Below the pieces are notes generated by a model. The model ran no database searches, had not been told where the DNA came from, and saw only the letters and a program-made list of their open reading frames with translations. From assembly GCA_029378245.1 (NCBI GenBank), contig JARKIF010000013.1, positions 1,116,001 to 1,180,000 on the forward strand: a stretch of 64,000 nucleotides of DNA, read 5' to 3'. The position numbers and the translations under genes are program-made. This document shows, one piece after another, positions 10,788 to 23,108 of this stretch; the first letter of the stretch is position 1, and every line of letters starts with the position of its first letter. This stretch comes from Roridomyces roridus. Lineage: Eukaryota; Basidiomycota; Agaricomycetes; Agaricales; Mycenaceae.

Positions 10788-13484
10788 TACAGTACATCTT
10801 TTGCAAAAGATACATTAAGTATCAGACCGTGGTTTTGCAAAAGTTACCAGTAAATTTTATCTATACCCAAAAAGCACTGAATCTCTTATCTCTGACCGTA
10901 TCCATCACAGGGATCAGGGCGGCATCCTGGGGCAGTATCGGGTATACTGGACAACCAGGTTAACTCTCGGTTAAGCTCCATTTAATGGGTAATTGATATT
11001 AATATCTTAAATTGCCATCAAATAGCTCCGGAGATGACTGATACCACTGCATCAATTGACTGCACACCCTCGGCATGGATCAGAGATGATGGGGGATCAA
11101 AAAATCAAAGTTGTAGAGCTGATTTGCAGCTACAGAATCACCCTATACAATACTGGCTCAAAATGCCTGGCTGGCTCACAAAATGCAAAATACTTTCCAA
11201 ACACCGGCTTCAGAAAAATGAAATGCCTGTATTACATTGTTCAAAATGTATGGCCTATTGCTCAGGGTGTTTTGATGGTGATTTTTTAGGGCACGGTGAC
11301 ATAGTAGGTATGGTGGGCTAGCAAAAGAGGTGTGCTTTGTAGATGAGGTGAGTCTCCAGTGCTTCCTGATATTGGTCCCCTAGTCTAGTCGTTATTTACC
11401 TGTCTTATATTGATCATCTTGTTAGTTATTTTGCCAAGGTTGCAAGTTCAAATCCTGGCACCCTCCTCCCATTTTTGTTGCCTTTATACCTTTAGCATCA
11501 TTGCTTCAATTCTTTTGAATCTTCATAGAACCATTGCAGCACTCCCTCCCATGCACTCCATGTATTTACAACCCCCATTGACACTGACTGAGAGGCACAA
11601 TTGCTGTATGATTGCAAACACTGATTCCCTGGTACTGAATGATTCTGGTGCCCATATGTGTGATCTGTAGCCTGTGAGTCTGATCCTGGCTCATATTAAC
11701 TCTAATCTGAAGAAGGTTCAACCAAGGCCCCTGATTCCAGAGAGATTTCAACTCAATTCTGTCAAATGTAAGTGTGCACCAGTTCTCAATACCTGTGGCT
11801 AATGCATTGGTTCCAACACCACAGTGAACATTTCACTTGCCAGTAGACCCCATTAGAGCAAAGAAACTGGCCAGAACACGAGGAGAAACCTGAGATATGA
11901 GTGTGATCATTTTCAGCTGATCCCCCTTGTTGTGCACCTACAGGGCCATGTACATATATTAGGAGTCTAAAAACTAGCTGGAACATCTTAGAATTGCTCC
12001 ACCCCTCCATATTTGCAAGAGTATTTGCAAGATTCCACTGGTTGTGTTTGGGTCTGGCAGGATTGTACGGTAAGAATTTGGTCAAATGTCCAGTGGAGCT
12101 CTTGAACAAAACTCCATGGATTCTCCACCGACCCTAATGATCAAGGACATTTTCTGGACCCCCTGAGCTCCCTTTCCTCATTGGTGACTTCAAATATCCC
12201 AGATTCCACTCCCTTTGTCTTCTATCAACAGAATGATCCAAAATGATCACAAAATCTCTATGCATATAACTTTACATTCTGTGCAGGTATTGAGCTGATC
12301 CTGGCTGTGCTGGCTTCCTATACTCTAGGGTACTTGTCCCATTCACTTCAACCACAGAGAAAAAATCAAGAGCATGAGCAATATAGTGAAAATGGGATTT
12401 GATGACTTTTTCCACTTTCACCTGGCCTACTGTTCACCTTATGGTAAGGGACTTCAAAGGTCATTGATACTACTCATTGAAGTCTTGGGGTGCTAAGGAT
12501 CAGGTTATCAACTGCTAATATCAATAGCTGTACCTAAATCTACCTTTTATCTCATTCACTTATAACACTCTCCCATGGCTCAGATCTGGACTGATATTTG
12601 AGATCTAGCATCCTAAGTGGTACATAAACATGCTAAGCTCACAGATCACAAAAGCATGAAACTACATGGAAATGATATCAAAGGTGCAAAAATGCACAGA
12701 CTGTTTCCACTCTTACAGCTGGTATATGCACAAAGTGGTAGCACAATTGTTGCCAAAACATGTGGAAGGATTGAAAGAAGAATTGTTGTCAGTAAAGTTT
12801 GTTAAGGATCCTAGAGGCAGATCCAATGGGAGTGCAAAAGCCGAAAATTGCCTTTTTGGGAGGGAAGCGTAGTGGCTCAATCGGGAATAGCATCCGAAAT
12901 GTCAAACATATTTTGAATTCAGAGTTGATGATACCACTCTGAGGTTGGAAAACATAATGGTTCCTTTGGTATGAAGCCTTGGGACACACTCAGCCTTCAA
13001 AACCTGGTGGTTGGTTTCCAAAGACTCGCCTCTGAAAAAGTATTTTGCATTTTGCGGGCCAGTCAATCAGTTTGATGTAAAACAATGTGAGCGACTCCTT
13101 GAGCTCTCGAGCGGCTCTACAACTTCGATTTTTTGATCCCCCATCTTTTTTTGATGCATGCCGCTGGGCCAAATGTGTCGGTTACTCTTTCAGGATTGTT
13201 ATCACAACTGGGAGAAGCCATCAATGTTTTTCTCGCTATTTCTCATACATTTTAAATATGTGCAGTGGAAAATACCTGAAAATCAATTTTTAATAGCATA
13301 TATAGCCTGTGCCGGATGTGCCGTGCCAGCCGGTCAACTAGTTCATTAGCCGCCCGCTATCTGCGGCTAGCCACAACCATATATAGGCTCCAGGTGGCTG
13401 TACACCCACTAGCCACTTCCTTTTGCAAAACTATGGTCTGCCACCTAGCACTATCTTTTGCAAAGTATGTACTGTACCAGCTGA
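10788..13484. mobile_element. 2.7 kb structure bounded by long imperfect inverted repeats
   Basis: The left side (10788-10842), read on the minus strand, matches 13429-13484 on the plus strand: TTTTGCAAAAC, GGTCTG and TATCTTTTGCAAA followed by ATGTACTGTA in both. Further in, a second matching pair is also inverted: 11088-11200 (plus) against 13145-13015 (minus), sharing GATGGGGGATCAAAAAATC, AAGTTGTAGAGC and AAAATGCAAAATACTTT. Both pairs are centred on the same axis, so the arms are probably about 400-450 bp of diverged inverted repeat. Between them is AT-rich DNA with only short broken ORFs. I read it as a decayed DNA transposon or fold-back element. No transposase was recognised. Confidence 0.55.
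11381..11475 (+). ncRNA. tRNA-derived Pol III unit (SINE-like relic)
   Basis: A box-A match TAGTCTAGTCG (11381-11391) is followed by a box-B match GTTCAAATCC (11446-11455) and a T5 run just after 11470. The 5' part CTAGTCTAGTCGTTATTTACC resembles eukaryotic tRNA-Asp and tRNA-Glu 5' ends, and CTGTCTT sits where an Asp (GTC) anticodon loop would fall. The box spacing is about 20 nt longer than in a normal tRNA, and the acceptor and T stems pair poorly. It is therefore a tRNA-like relic or SINE head, not a working tRNA. Confidence 0.35.
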
Positions 13485-13507
13485 AGCGACAGAGATGCCA
13501 AAGTAAT

Positions 13508-13549
13508 CCATAGTGCCCATAGTACTGCAAAGTACTATGGGCACTATGG
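13508..13549. repeat. Perfect 19-bp hairpin with GCAA loop
   Basis: CCATAGTGCCCATAGTACT and its exact reverse complement flank a GCAA tetraloop. It is immediately followed by a second, imperfect hairpin (CACTAGC...GCTAGTG, about 13550-13580). It lies just outside the right end of the 2.7 kb inverted-repeat structure. Confidence 0.8.
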
Positions 13550-13580
13550 CACTAGCGCCGAGCTATGGCTCGGCTAGTGT

Positions 13581-16500
13581 TTTCCTGATGTTGGATGGGA
13601 ATTCTTGTCATTCTGGCAGTCTAGGTGCGTCACTAGTGCAGGCATCCGTTCTACATTTACATGTCTATTGCAAAGGACTTCTGACGCGCGATTCTTTCCC
13701 TCGTATTCGATTCGGGCCCACCTACACGACCACCCCCGTCCCCTGGAGGCCCGCTGACCGCCCAACGTGCTCTCACGCTTCACTATCCCGACCGCAGCTC
13801 CTTGCTCGCCGAATCACCGACAATGGCTCAAGATCCCGTCTCACCACCCTTTCCTTGCTCCATTGAACCAGCTACTCCATCTCCACCACCACTGTTCTCG
13901 GCGGCGCTCGCTGGGCTCTATAATCCCGGTCAACCGCAAAAGCACCTCCAACGGCTGAACGCTCCCGCCTCGTTAGATTCACGCTGGCACCAGCGCAGCA
14001 GCTTAGACATCTGCCGCTCCCTTGCCTCCTCGCTTTCGCGTCCCATCCGAAGGGGATCGCTTTGCGCCGGCGGTGCCTACTACCTCCTGGGTGGTTATTG
14101 GGCGTGCGGGGATGCAGGGTCCAGTCAACTCCCGGCCGCGCTGCGCGCGAGGTTGTCCTTCTTGCAGCTCTGATCATGTAACTGGTGGCTATATGGTATC
14201 CCGGCGTACGGTGGCAGGAGTCCTAATTACATGTATGAACATCTGTCTATTATCATTGTATGCCCTATGTAAGCTACACCAATGCGACGCGAATCTCAAT
14301 TCAATGGCCCTGGGCATCCGGGAGTGGGAGATCCGCGAACGAGCTGATTTCCCAATTAAGTACTTGCTCGGACGTCGAATTCCTTATAATATTGATTACT
14401 TGACTGCTGGAAATTGTTGGTACCCTCTCAGGCACCTCTAAGAATATTTTCGGTCCCTGTGGCGCATCACATGAGCGCGAAACGAGGCCAGACAAAGCTG
14501 GGAAAGGGAGATCACGCACATCGCACGTGACGTGCTGACCTAAGGTCCGGCACGCCCTTTGACAGGACATGTTAACTATAGGACTAACAAATATGCACCA
14601 ACCAGGCCAAACTTGCCATTTAAAATCCTTTGTAACCACGTCCCTGTTCCTATTCCAGCCAAATCCATCCCAATCGAGCGTTCTGTCGGAAAAACGTGAT
14701 CTGAATTATAATAGCGCGCGGCTATTATGGGATGATAAGCGACTGTAATAGATCATAATCAACATTTGATCAACATCGGAGACTGCCAGCAATCAATCAA
14801 ACTGCGTTGGCAACATGTTGGGAACTGTCACGGTCTTTCTGTGAAGTCCACGGGTCACACAGCAACCTGGATGAAGCAAATCACCACTGAGGTTGGGCAA
14901 TCCAGCATACTTATTGGTAGTTTCTCTTCGATTATAATTCAATTATAAAAGCTGTTTGATTATGCTATTTTGGGCTGTATAATTGATGATAATCAATTTA
15001 TAATCAGTTACCGTTCAAAACCACTTTTTCCGATATCAGAAACGCTGAAACGCCAGATGTTTGAATATTTTATTGCGCGGACCCGTGAGAACAATAGCTT
15101 GCTATTGTCTCAAAAAAATTATTTTGAGGTGAGTCATTGAGCCCCTGGGCTCGAGTCATCCCGTTGCGTGGTTCTTGGGCTTCCAGAACACGTCCACTGC
15201 CCCAAAGACACGTCTTTTCGTCAAGATCGTGCTTGACGTCCGTCCGTTGCTACCTGCACAGGCCGCACTGAGTCATATCGCAGCTCCAGCCATTGTTCTC
15301 TGTTGCCAGAAGTTCTCCAAACATGACTCGAGCATGACTCGACAATAGTGTTGAGGACGCGATTTGAACGCGACGCGTTTGATTGTCAAGTTACGCGTGA
15401 CTCCTGATGCCGTCAGCACAGCCTCGCCATTGCTGCTTCTCTTCCGTTTCCTCGACACTTCGTTCTCCTAGTCACACCTGGCCCCACTCCGTTCTGACTC
15501 GACTCGGTCCATTGTTCTTGCAGGCCTCGTTCCCACTCCCCTCGTTATGATTCAGCTGCCCTTCCTCCGTCTTGACTCGTCACTCGACCTCGCCGCAACT
15601 TCTCTGTCAACCCCTTGTTTCAGGTAAGACACCTTCTAGCTGTGTCACGCGCTGACCTATTTGCGCACGTGACAACGCCAAACAAACCCAATATACATTG
15701 GCGCCGCACAGCGTTAAAGTCATGGGAGCCCCGTCTCAATCGGATTGAGGAAGAAGCCGAGGAAGACATTATTTAAAGACATGGGACATTTTCATATTTA
15801 TGAACGACAGCATGGATGAGGGAAGGAGTTTTCGATCAGTGAACTGTCAGATCATGACAGGCTTCTATGAAGAATATGGTGTAGACACGGCAATAGGAGA
15901 CGACAAAGGTGCAGGACAATAGTGCATGTCGGAAGCCAGGACAATTAGTGTAGCATCGTGGATCTATTCCTCATGGTATAAAAGCAGTAGCTAGTCGTCG
16001 TATTCTGTACCCTCTCCTAGACCTTTATTCAGTTCATTTTACGAGCTTTAGTAGCGCACTACCCAATCCGCAGCATCTTACCGCTGTTGGACGCGTGAAA
16101 CAAGTCTTGTCGTGACAAGCTGCCTTATCTGGCCAGCCAACATTGTTCTCTTGATTCAGAACAAGGCTGCCTCGTGCGTAACATGTCCACGGTGATAAGC
16201 AGTGTACTTTTACACGCCGGGAATTTACGAAATATCGTGTTTCCAGCTTACAAGCAAGTCCCGGGAACAGTGAGGCATAACATCAATGTTGAGGGTACAT
16301 GTCCGCCTCGGGGCAGTGTATTAAACTCAAGGGCTTTGGGAATTAGTTGACGACTGTGTACTACTGCCCGAGAGTAACCAAGAGGATTGGAAGGGACTGC
16401 CCGTCCCACCTACCAACAGAGACAATACTCGAACCGTACTCACTGGGAGTTGAACCCGGGGAGATCAGACCAGACTATTATGAATGTTGCATTACCCAAC

Positions 16501-17571
16501 CATTCAGGCACGCACGTAGGGGCCGGACGTCAGGAAACGTCTGCCGGAGACATATCAGAGATACTGAGAAGAGAAGTTTGACAAGCCGCGAGTGCCGACT
16601 TCCGGCATCACCGGCTCCAAAGCCAACCGAGACACAATTATCGATGATGAGGCTCGGGCGGGTTGATTACCTGCCTAGCAAGCCCCCGGCAGACTGGTTG
16701 AGGCATCTATGGCAGAAGGGAACCTCCGGCCAGTCTGAGAGGGAAAGAGATAAACCGATGGAGCGTTCTGGAACTCCCGGCAGCACGTGAGGATCGACGG
16801 GTGACTGAGGCATCAAGCACGCAATCCTGACGAACCGATCAGAAAGAGGAATGAGAGCTATGCCATTGGCCAGACGAGGCCTTGGCATCACAGATACCAT
16901 ATATATTCTTCAGTCCGCAAAATGTATAAAAGCCATAGCAAAACAGCATGTACATTAGTAGATTTTACCCCTCCAATCTGTGAGACCAGTGCAGACAATA
17001 AATTGCTCAGAACACAACCTAGAGACCAGAGTTTGACTGAGCCCCGGCTAGTTAGCTTGAGACTGCGCGTTCGGACACGACAAGCTTGAACCCCCGAGAG
17101 TTACCTTTGACGTTGTACCGAGGTTTTGAAGGAGTAGACGCCTGTCCTACTACCCCGAACACACACACACGAGCATTGGATTGGTTGAGATTTAGATTTG
17201 ATTAGTGGTTGAGTTTGTGGTTGAGTTATCTCACTACATTCGATACTACATAGAGTTTCTATTTCACGGCTGCACCCTAGTGCACCGTTTCAGCGGATTC
17301 GCCACTTGTCCGGATCTACTCATCTGATGCGCCATCTGATGCGTTCGATGCCTGTAAGCTGGTTGTTTCCCTCGTACTCCATTCGCCCGCTCAACAGCTT
17401 CGTTGTTTCTTTTACCCCCGTGAACCAGGTACAGTCGTTGGAACTTGGAGAAGTCCTGTGGACTCGAGCTTCGGCATGGTACCGGCTCCTTGCTCGACGT
17501 TCAACTCTGGCGTCTTTTGCCCTTCCACTATTGATTAATATTAACAGTCTTGCAAATCTGCCCTATAGTGT
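13581..17571. other. Gene-free region with probable retroelement remains
   Basis: No gene recognised. A proline-rich frame (13823-14173) starting MAQDPVSPPFPCSIEP and an arginine-rich frame (16347-16790) have no family match. Retroelement-like hints are TGGCGCCG near 15700 (resembling a primer-binding site), TATAAAAG near 15978 and 16927, AATAAA near 16999, and the ending TTCGGACACGACA near 17075. No paired LTR could be drawn. Short palindromes such as ATAATAGC...GCTATTAT occur near 14708-14728, and an AC dinucleotide run at 17160. Confidence 0.4.
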
Positions 17572-18780
17572 TCAATACTTGGATTTTATTCGCGCATGGG
17601 GCGCCCCGTCCAAAATCCACCTCAAACCCTCCCGATAATCCCTCTCCCACCGCTTCGCAGCAGCAATATGGGGCAGGAGATAGTTGAACGCGTGAGAGAC
17701 GCCGGGGTAGGTATGCACCCTCGTCTTGACACCCTCTCTCTTCAGGATTTTACCATACAGCAGCCCCTCGTCACGCAGGGGATCGAGACCGCAGATATGC
17801 AAGACGGCGGGAGGAAGACCTGCGTGTACGGGGTACAGGAGCGGCGAGACTTCCGGCGAGGTGGGGGAGCCGCCGAGTTGTTCTATTGGAGTGTCGGTGT
17901 GCGGGGGGAGGCAGTGAGAACGGAGAACACACCGTAAAACCAATGAACGTCTGCTGCGGGAAGGCCAGGGTCGAATCCGTTCTGCCTGAATGAGAATAGC
18001 GAGCCTTTAAACCTTTGAACCACGTCAATGAAACCTTGAACAGAGAAAACGAGACTCACTCTTCTGGAACGGCCTCAGGATGACACAGTCCTGGGATCTG
18101 CATGATCTGCCCCGTGATCCGCCTACCCTCGAACCATGGATCGTCTCGTGCGCGGTGCGCAAGTGCAGCAGCGATGTGACCGCCCGAGGACAACCCACCA
18201 ATCAGGAGCCCCTTCCTCACGTCGGCGGACAGCAGAACCTGATTCTCAACAGCCCACTTGATCCCAGTATAACAATCGTCTTGAGGGATGGGAGTTGGAT
18301 GCTCGGGTGCAAGCCGATACTCGACGTTGATGATGGAGATTTGCAGCTCGACGCATAGCTTACGGAGCTGGTAGTCGTCCATGTCGATGCTGCCCATAGT
18401 CCAGCCGCCGCCATGGAACCAGACGTAGAGTGGGTACGCCTTGCCTTCAAACGAAGCCGGGACGAGCGTATGAACGTGAATCTTGCCTGCGGGAGGGCCA
18501 GCGACGTCTATTTGTCGGTCCTTGATGGTGTATTCAGACTCTACCATTGCATTCAATTTTTATACCCATTGGATATATCGCCAGACGCACCCTGAGGCAA
18601 ACCAACACCATAATTCTTCTTGGCCACCGAGATCATACCCTCAAACTGCTTCCTTCGTGATTCCAGATCGGTGGGACCCGGCGGGGCAGAGAGCATGGCG
18701 TCCATGAAGGGCGCACACTCAGGGTCGGGAATGCCAAGGTAGCCGTATTCGCCGTATGCTGAGGCTGCTGCCGCTGACAT
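17572..18780 (-). CDS. Alpha/beta-hydrolase, HSL-type esterase (copy 2)
   Basis: Exons 18780-18591, 18540-18060, 18012-17933 and 17882-17572 give 353 aa. Motifs: HGGGW (oxyanion hole), GLSSGG (nucleophile Ser), GLDPLRDE (acid) and GVSHAFN (His base; the usual Pro before His is Ser). It differs from copies 1 and 3 by a shorter first exon, shared with copy 4, and by the tail ARIKSKY. Third-exon residues ADVHWFYE are conserved with copy 4. It has the same intron phases as its paralogues. It is the likely parent of the truncated fragment at 4050-4211, with which it shares 3' flanking DNA. Confidence 0.9.
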
Positions 18781-18953
18781 GATTTGGTCCGAGTGTGTAT
18801 GCCTGGGGGGTGGCCTTATACTAGAGCGGTCCACGAGATAGACGGCTTCGGGCGGGCGGGCAGCCGATTTATCAGATGCCCCTCGAATACCCAAGACTCA
18901 CCATGGCCGAGTGAGCCGACCAGCCGTAAATAATACGCGCACGTGATCGGAGA

Positions 18954-18994
18954 TTTCAACCGTGGGAACAAATATCAAGCGATCAATCTGTTTA
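18954..18994 (-). promoter_or_regulatory. Conserved upstream block of esterase copy 2
   Basis: TCAACCGTGGGAACAAATAT followed by a GCGATCAATC end lies about 175 bp upstream of the copy 2 start. It is shared with the upstream regions of the other esterase copies. Confidence 0.5.
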
Positions 18995-19848
18995 ATCATC
19001 CAAGTTCCAATCAAGAGGCTCCAAATCAGTTGATCCGCGACACTGATTGATCTACCCCCCCCTTCCTAAACGAGCTTCACCTCTGTGAAAGCCGCTAAAC
19101 TCCGTCTCTTGCCGACGGTCGGCGCCAGTCTTCCATCGTCGCCTTTGCCTGCTTTATGCTCCCAACCGGTCTGAGCTCACTCTCTTGACTTGAAACTAGA
19201 CCTCACTGGCCTTGCCCCGCGTTTCGACACCTTTGGTGGTTATTTCCATCAAATCACAAGCAACCGGAGCTATCAACGCTGTGTCACGGATCAAGTGATC
19301 TGCTGCCTCTTGGTTCCAATTGGGCGAAAGTTAACGCTCAAGTCGGCGTAGTTCACCGAATAATCGGCACTTGGACGATCCCAGCACATATTATCTCTTC
19401 GATCACTTCAGCTCGAAGTACTCACAACTGAGCATTCCCATCAAAAGCCCATTCCCACGCTCCCGATGGGACTTGAACTGGGCGATGGAATCTGCCCACT
19501 TGTTTACGCCCCTGCTTAAAACTCCGCTGTGCTTGCCCGTTCGATTCGGGCCAGAGGCCTCTCTTGAGTTTCATTGCGTTTTCTTTACATCCCCTCCAAT
19601 GGATAAACTTCGGTTCGAGTTTATTCCTCAAATCAGGTGTATGTCACAGGCTCAGCCAGCCGCGGCACACGATGTCAATGGAAGAGGCTCACCCGGGGGG
19701 TGTGGGACTAACCAAGATTACCTTGTTCAAACAGTTCAACTGGAGTTGAGGAGTACATGCATAGTCTGGCTAAATTCTAATGTAAAGCCACCTAAAGCGC
19801 AGGATTACGATAATAGTTCAAGGATTCCATTTGTCTGTTTCACTCCCT

Positions 19849-21046
19849 TCACATCTCGGGCGCTCCATCCAAAATCCACATCAAACCCTCCCGATACTCC
19901 CTCTCCCACCGCTTCGCAGCGGTGATGTTCGGCAGGAAGTAGTTGAACGCATGAGGGACGCCGGGGTAGATATGCACCCTGGTCTTCACGCCCTCTTTCT
20001 GCAAAATCTTCCCATACAAGAGGTTCTCATCGCGCAGGGGGTCTAGTCCGCAGATTTGAAGGACGGCGGGAGGGAGGCCGTCATGTACAGGATTCAGAAG
20101 CGGCGAGACGTCCGGCGATGTGGGAGAGCCGCCAAGTTGTTCTACGGGGATTTGGTTCTTGTGTGCGGAGGGACAACACATAACCCACTGTAATACCAGT
20201 CCATATCTGTTGCAGGAAGGATGGGGGCAGATTCATTTTGCTTGAGTGAAAATAGGGAGCCTTCATACCTTTCGATCCCCGTCAGTCATTAGGTCAACGG
20301 AGTCGACGCGACTTACTCTCCCGGAACGGCCTGAGGATGACACAACACCGGGACCTGCATGATATGCCCTGTGATCCGCCTGCCCTCGAACCGTGGATCA
20401 TCTCGTGCGCGGTGTGCGAGGACAGCAGTGAGGTGGCCGCCCGCCGACAACCCACCGATGAGGAATCCCTTCTTGATGTCGGCGGACAACAGCACCTGGT
20501 TCTCCACCGCCCATTTAATGCCATCATAACAATCGTCCTGGGGAATGGGATTTGGATGCTCTGGGGCCAGCCGATACTCGACGTTGACAATGGAAATTTG
20601 CAACTCGACACATAGCTGACGCAGCTGGTAGTCGTCCATGTCGACGTTGCCCACCGCCCAGCCGCCTCCGTGGAACCACACGTAGAGCGGGTACGTCTTG
20701 CCCTCTTCAGACGAAGCGGGGACGAGCGTACGAACGCGAATCTTGCCTGCGGGTGGGCCAACGACGTCGATTTCTTGGTCCTTCACAATGTATTCGGATT
20801 CTATCCTTCAAGTCAACTTGTGTATCCACTGAATGGAACGCAATACACACCGTTGGGCAGCCCAACACCATAGTTCTTCTTGGAAGCTGCGATCAGCCCA
20901 TCCTCAAACTGTTTCCTGCGTAATCCCAGATCGGTTTCGGAAGGTGGAGGCTGGGAGCGGAAGAAGTCGATAAAGGGCGCAAACTCGGGGTCGGGAGCGG
21001 CGAGGTAGCCGTGCTCGCCGAACTCTGAGGTAGTTGCTGCTGCCAT
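19849..21046 (-). CDS. Alpha/beta-hydrolase, HSL-type esterase (copy 3)
   Basis: Exons 21046-20851, 20800-20317, 20268-20189 and 20141-19849 give 350 aa. It carries HGGGW, GLSAGG, GLDPLRDE and GVPHAFN, so the full Ser-Asp-His triad is present. The first exon (MAAATTSEFGEHGYLAAPDP) is closest to copy 1. The third exon reads ATDMDWYYE. The VPGE end of exon 2 replaces the VPEE of copies 2 and 4. Exon lengths are identical to copy 1 (196, 484, 80, 293 nt), which argues for recent duplication with all introns retained. Confidence 0.9.
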
Positions 21047-21218
21047 GGCTTGGTGTCGGTGCGTGTGTTGTGGGGTGCGGCAAGAGAGCGGGCAATCAAT
21101 TTATAGATGGTGGGAGAGCAAGACCCCGGTATCCGGGCTCCGTGACAACCGACTAAGGCCCTGTGCATGGACACACGCACAAACGACCGTAAGATGATCA
21201 TGGGTCACACAACTAGAT

Positions 21219-21254
21219 TTGAACCGTGGGAACAAATATCAGTCAATCAGTCCA
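21219..21254 (-). promoter_or_regulatory. Conserved upstream block of esterase copy 3
   Basis: GAACCGTGGGAACAAATATC followed by AGTCAATCAG lies about 170 bp upstream of the copy 3 start. Confidence 0.5.
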
Positions 21255-21386
21255 CTTGAAGTCTGACGCTGTCAAGCTGGTTCAGTTGAGGGAATACGAA
21301 TAGAATAGTAGAAGATCTAGCCTGATGTCTTTCCTCTGAGTTCAGTAAGTAACCTCCCACTTCCAAAATCTGACCAACTACGAGGA

Positions 21387-21424
21387 TTTCAACTGTGGCA
21401 ACAAATATCGATTCGATCAATCAG
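21387..21424 (-). promoter_or_regulatory. Orphan second copy of the esterase upstream block
   Basis: TCAACTGTGGCAACAAATAT and CGATCAATCAG repeat the same block about 340 bp upstream of copy 3, with no gene directly attached. It may be the remnant promoter of a lost copy. Confidence 0.4.
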
Positions 21425-21701
21425 TTCATACTTCAGAGTCCGATGCAGATGCCGAAGTCAAATCAACAAGTGACAAGTACAACTTGCTTGAACAACTAGC
21501 AGACGACTAAGTACCTTACGGTGCGCTTGCCCGTTTGATTCGGTTTCAGGTGAAGTATTCCTGACTGCGTCGACTGTGAGCAAGATACAGCGAGGCAATT
21601 CAATGGAAGAGCTATGTCAAGAGGAGGTTTTCGATCGCTGTGTTTATCTATTCCTCCAAATTTCCTATACACTGTGTGTTCAATACTTTGATTCACTCCC
21701 T

Positions 21702-22904
21702 TCAGGCATCGGACGCTCCATCCAAAATCCATTTTAAACCGTCCCGATACTCCCTCTCCCACCGCTTCGCAGCGGCAATGTCGGGCAGGAGGTAGTTAAA
21801 CCCGTGAAGGACGCCGGGGTAGGTATGCACCCTGGTCTTCACACCCTCCCTCTTCAAGATCTTACCATATAAGAGCCCCTCGTCACGCAGGGGATCGATA
21901 CCGCAGATTTGGAAGACGGCGGGCGGAAGGCCGGCGTGTACGGGATGCAGGAGCGGCGAGACGTCCGGCGAGCTGGGGGAGCCGCCGAGTTGTTCTATTC
22001 GGAATGTGGGTGCGCGGAGCCAGAGAGTGAGAAAGGAGACACACCATAAAACCAGTTAATGTCTGCTGCGGCAAGGCCAGGGGCAAATTCGTTCTGCTTG
22101 AATGAGAGTAGCGAGCTTTTATGCCTTTTGAACCACGTCAATCAACAACTCGAAAGACTTAGAGAGGCGGCGTGACTCACTCTTCCGGAACGGCCTCAGG
22201 ATGACACACCCCTGGAACCTGCATGATCTGCCCTGTGATCCGCCTACCCTCGAACCATGGATCGTCTCGCGCGCGGTGCGCAAGTACAGCAGTGATGTGC
22301 CCGCCTGCCGACAACCCACCAATGAGGAACCCCTTCTTTACGTCGGCGGACAGCAACGCCTGGTTCTCCACCGCCCATTTAATCCCAGCATAGCAATCGT
22401 CCTGGGGAATGGGAGATGGATGCTCTGGCGCCAGCCGATACTCGACGTTGACGATGGAAATTCCAAACTCGACACATAGCTGACGGAGCTGGTAGTCGTC
22501 CACTTCGAGGTTGCCCAACGTCCAGCCACCGCCATGGAACCATACGTAGAGTGGGTACGTCTTGCCTTCTTCCGACGAAGTGGGGACGAGTGTACGAACA
22601 CGAATCTTGGCTGCGGGTGGGCCGGCGACGTGAATTTCTTGGTCCTTCACGATGTATTCGGATTCTATCGTGCAAAGTCAACCCTGGTCTCGCCGGATGG
22701 AACGCAGGACGCACCCTTAGGCAAACCAGCACCATAGTTCACCTTGGCCACCGAGATCATACCCTCAAACTGCTTCCTTTTTGATTCCAGATCGGTGGGA
22801 CCCGGGGGGTAAGAGAGCATGGCGTCCATGAAGGGCGCACACTCTGGGTCGGGAATGGCAAGGTAGCCGTATTCGCCGTACTCGGAGGCTGCTGCTGCTG
22901 ACAT
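21702..22904 (-). CDS. Alpha/beta-hydrolase, HSL-type esterase (copy 4)
   Basis: Exons 22904-22715, 22664-22181, 22124-22045 and 21994-21702 give 348 aa. The final exon has no internal ATG but is open and in phase to a TGA at 21702-21704, ending WILDGASDA. Motifs: HGGGW, GLSAGG, GIDPLRDE (Leu to Ile) and GVLHGFN (Pro to Leu before the catalytic His). The triad residues are kept. The first exon is closest to copy 2 (MSAAAASEYGEYGYLAIPDP). Whether the Pro-to-Leu change at the His loop affects activity is unknown. Confidence 0.87.
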
Positions 22905-23108
22905 GGTTTGCTGTGGGTGGATGTGTGCTGGGGGGTCTTATACTAGAGCGGTTCACGGCATGAATGTTACACCGATGGACTTCTTCGGGCGGGCGGTTGC
23001 TGGCGGGCGGCTGCAGGCGGGCAACCGATTTGCTAGATGGCCCTCGACTTATGAATACCTAAGACTCACTATACCCGAGTGAGCCGACCAACAGTAATAC
23101 GCGCAACG

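Noticed and set aside
11587..11670. Ty1/copia protease hint (LNDSGAHMCDL)
   Set aside because: A single short motif with no neighbouring gag, integrase or RT motifs.
16380..16470. tRNA-like GGGTTCAACTCCC on the minus strand
   Set aside because: The T stem is only 3 bp and no matching acceptor arms are present.
15100..17130. A complete LTR retrotransposon
   Set aside because: TATA, polyadenylation-like and primer-site-like hints exist, but no paired LTRs and no coding domains could be found.
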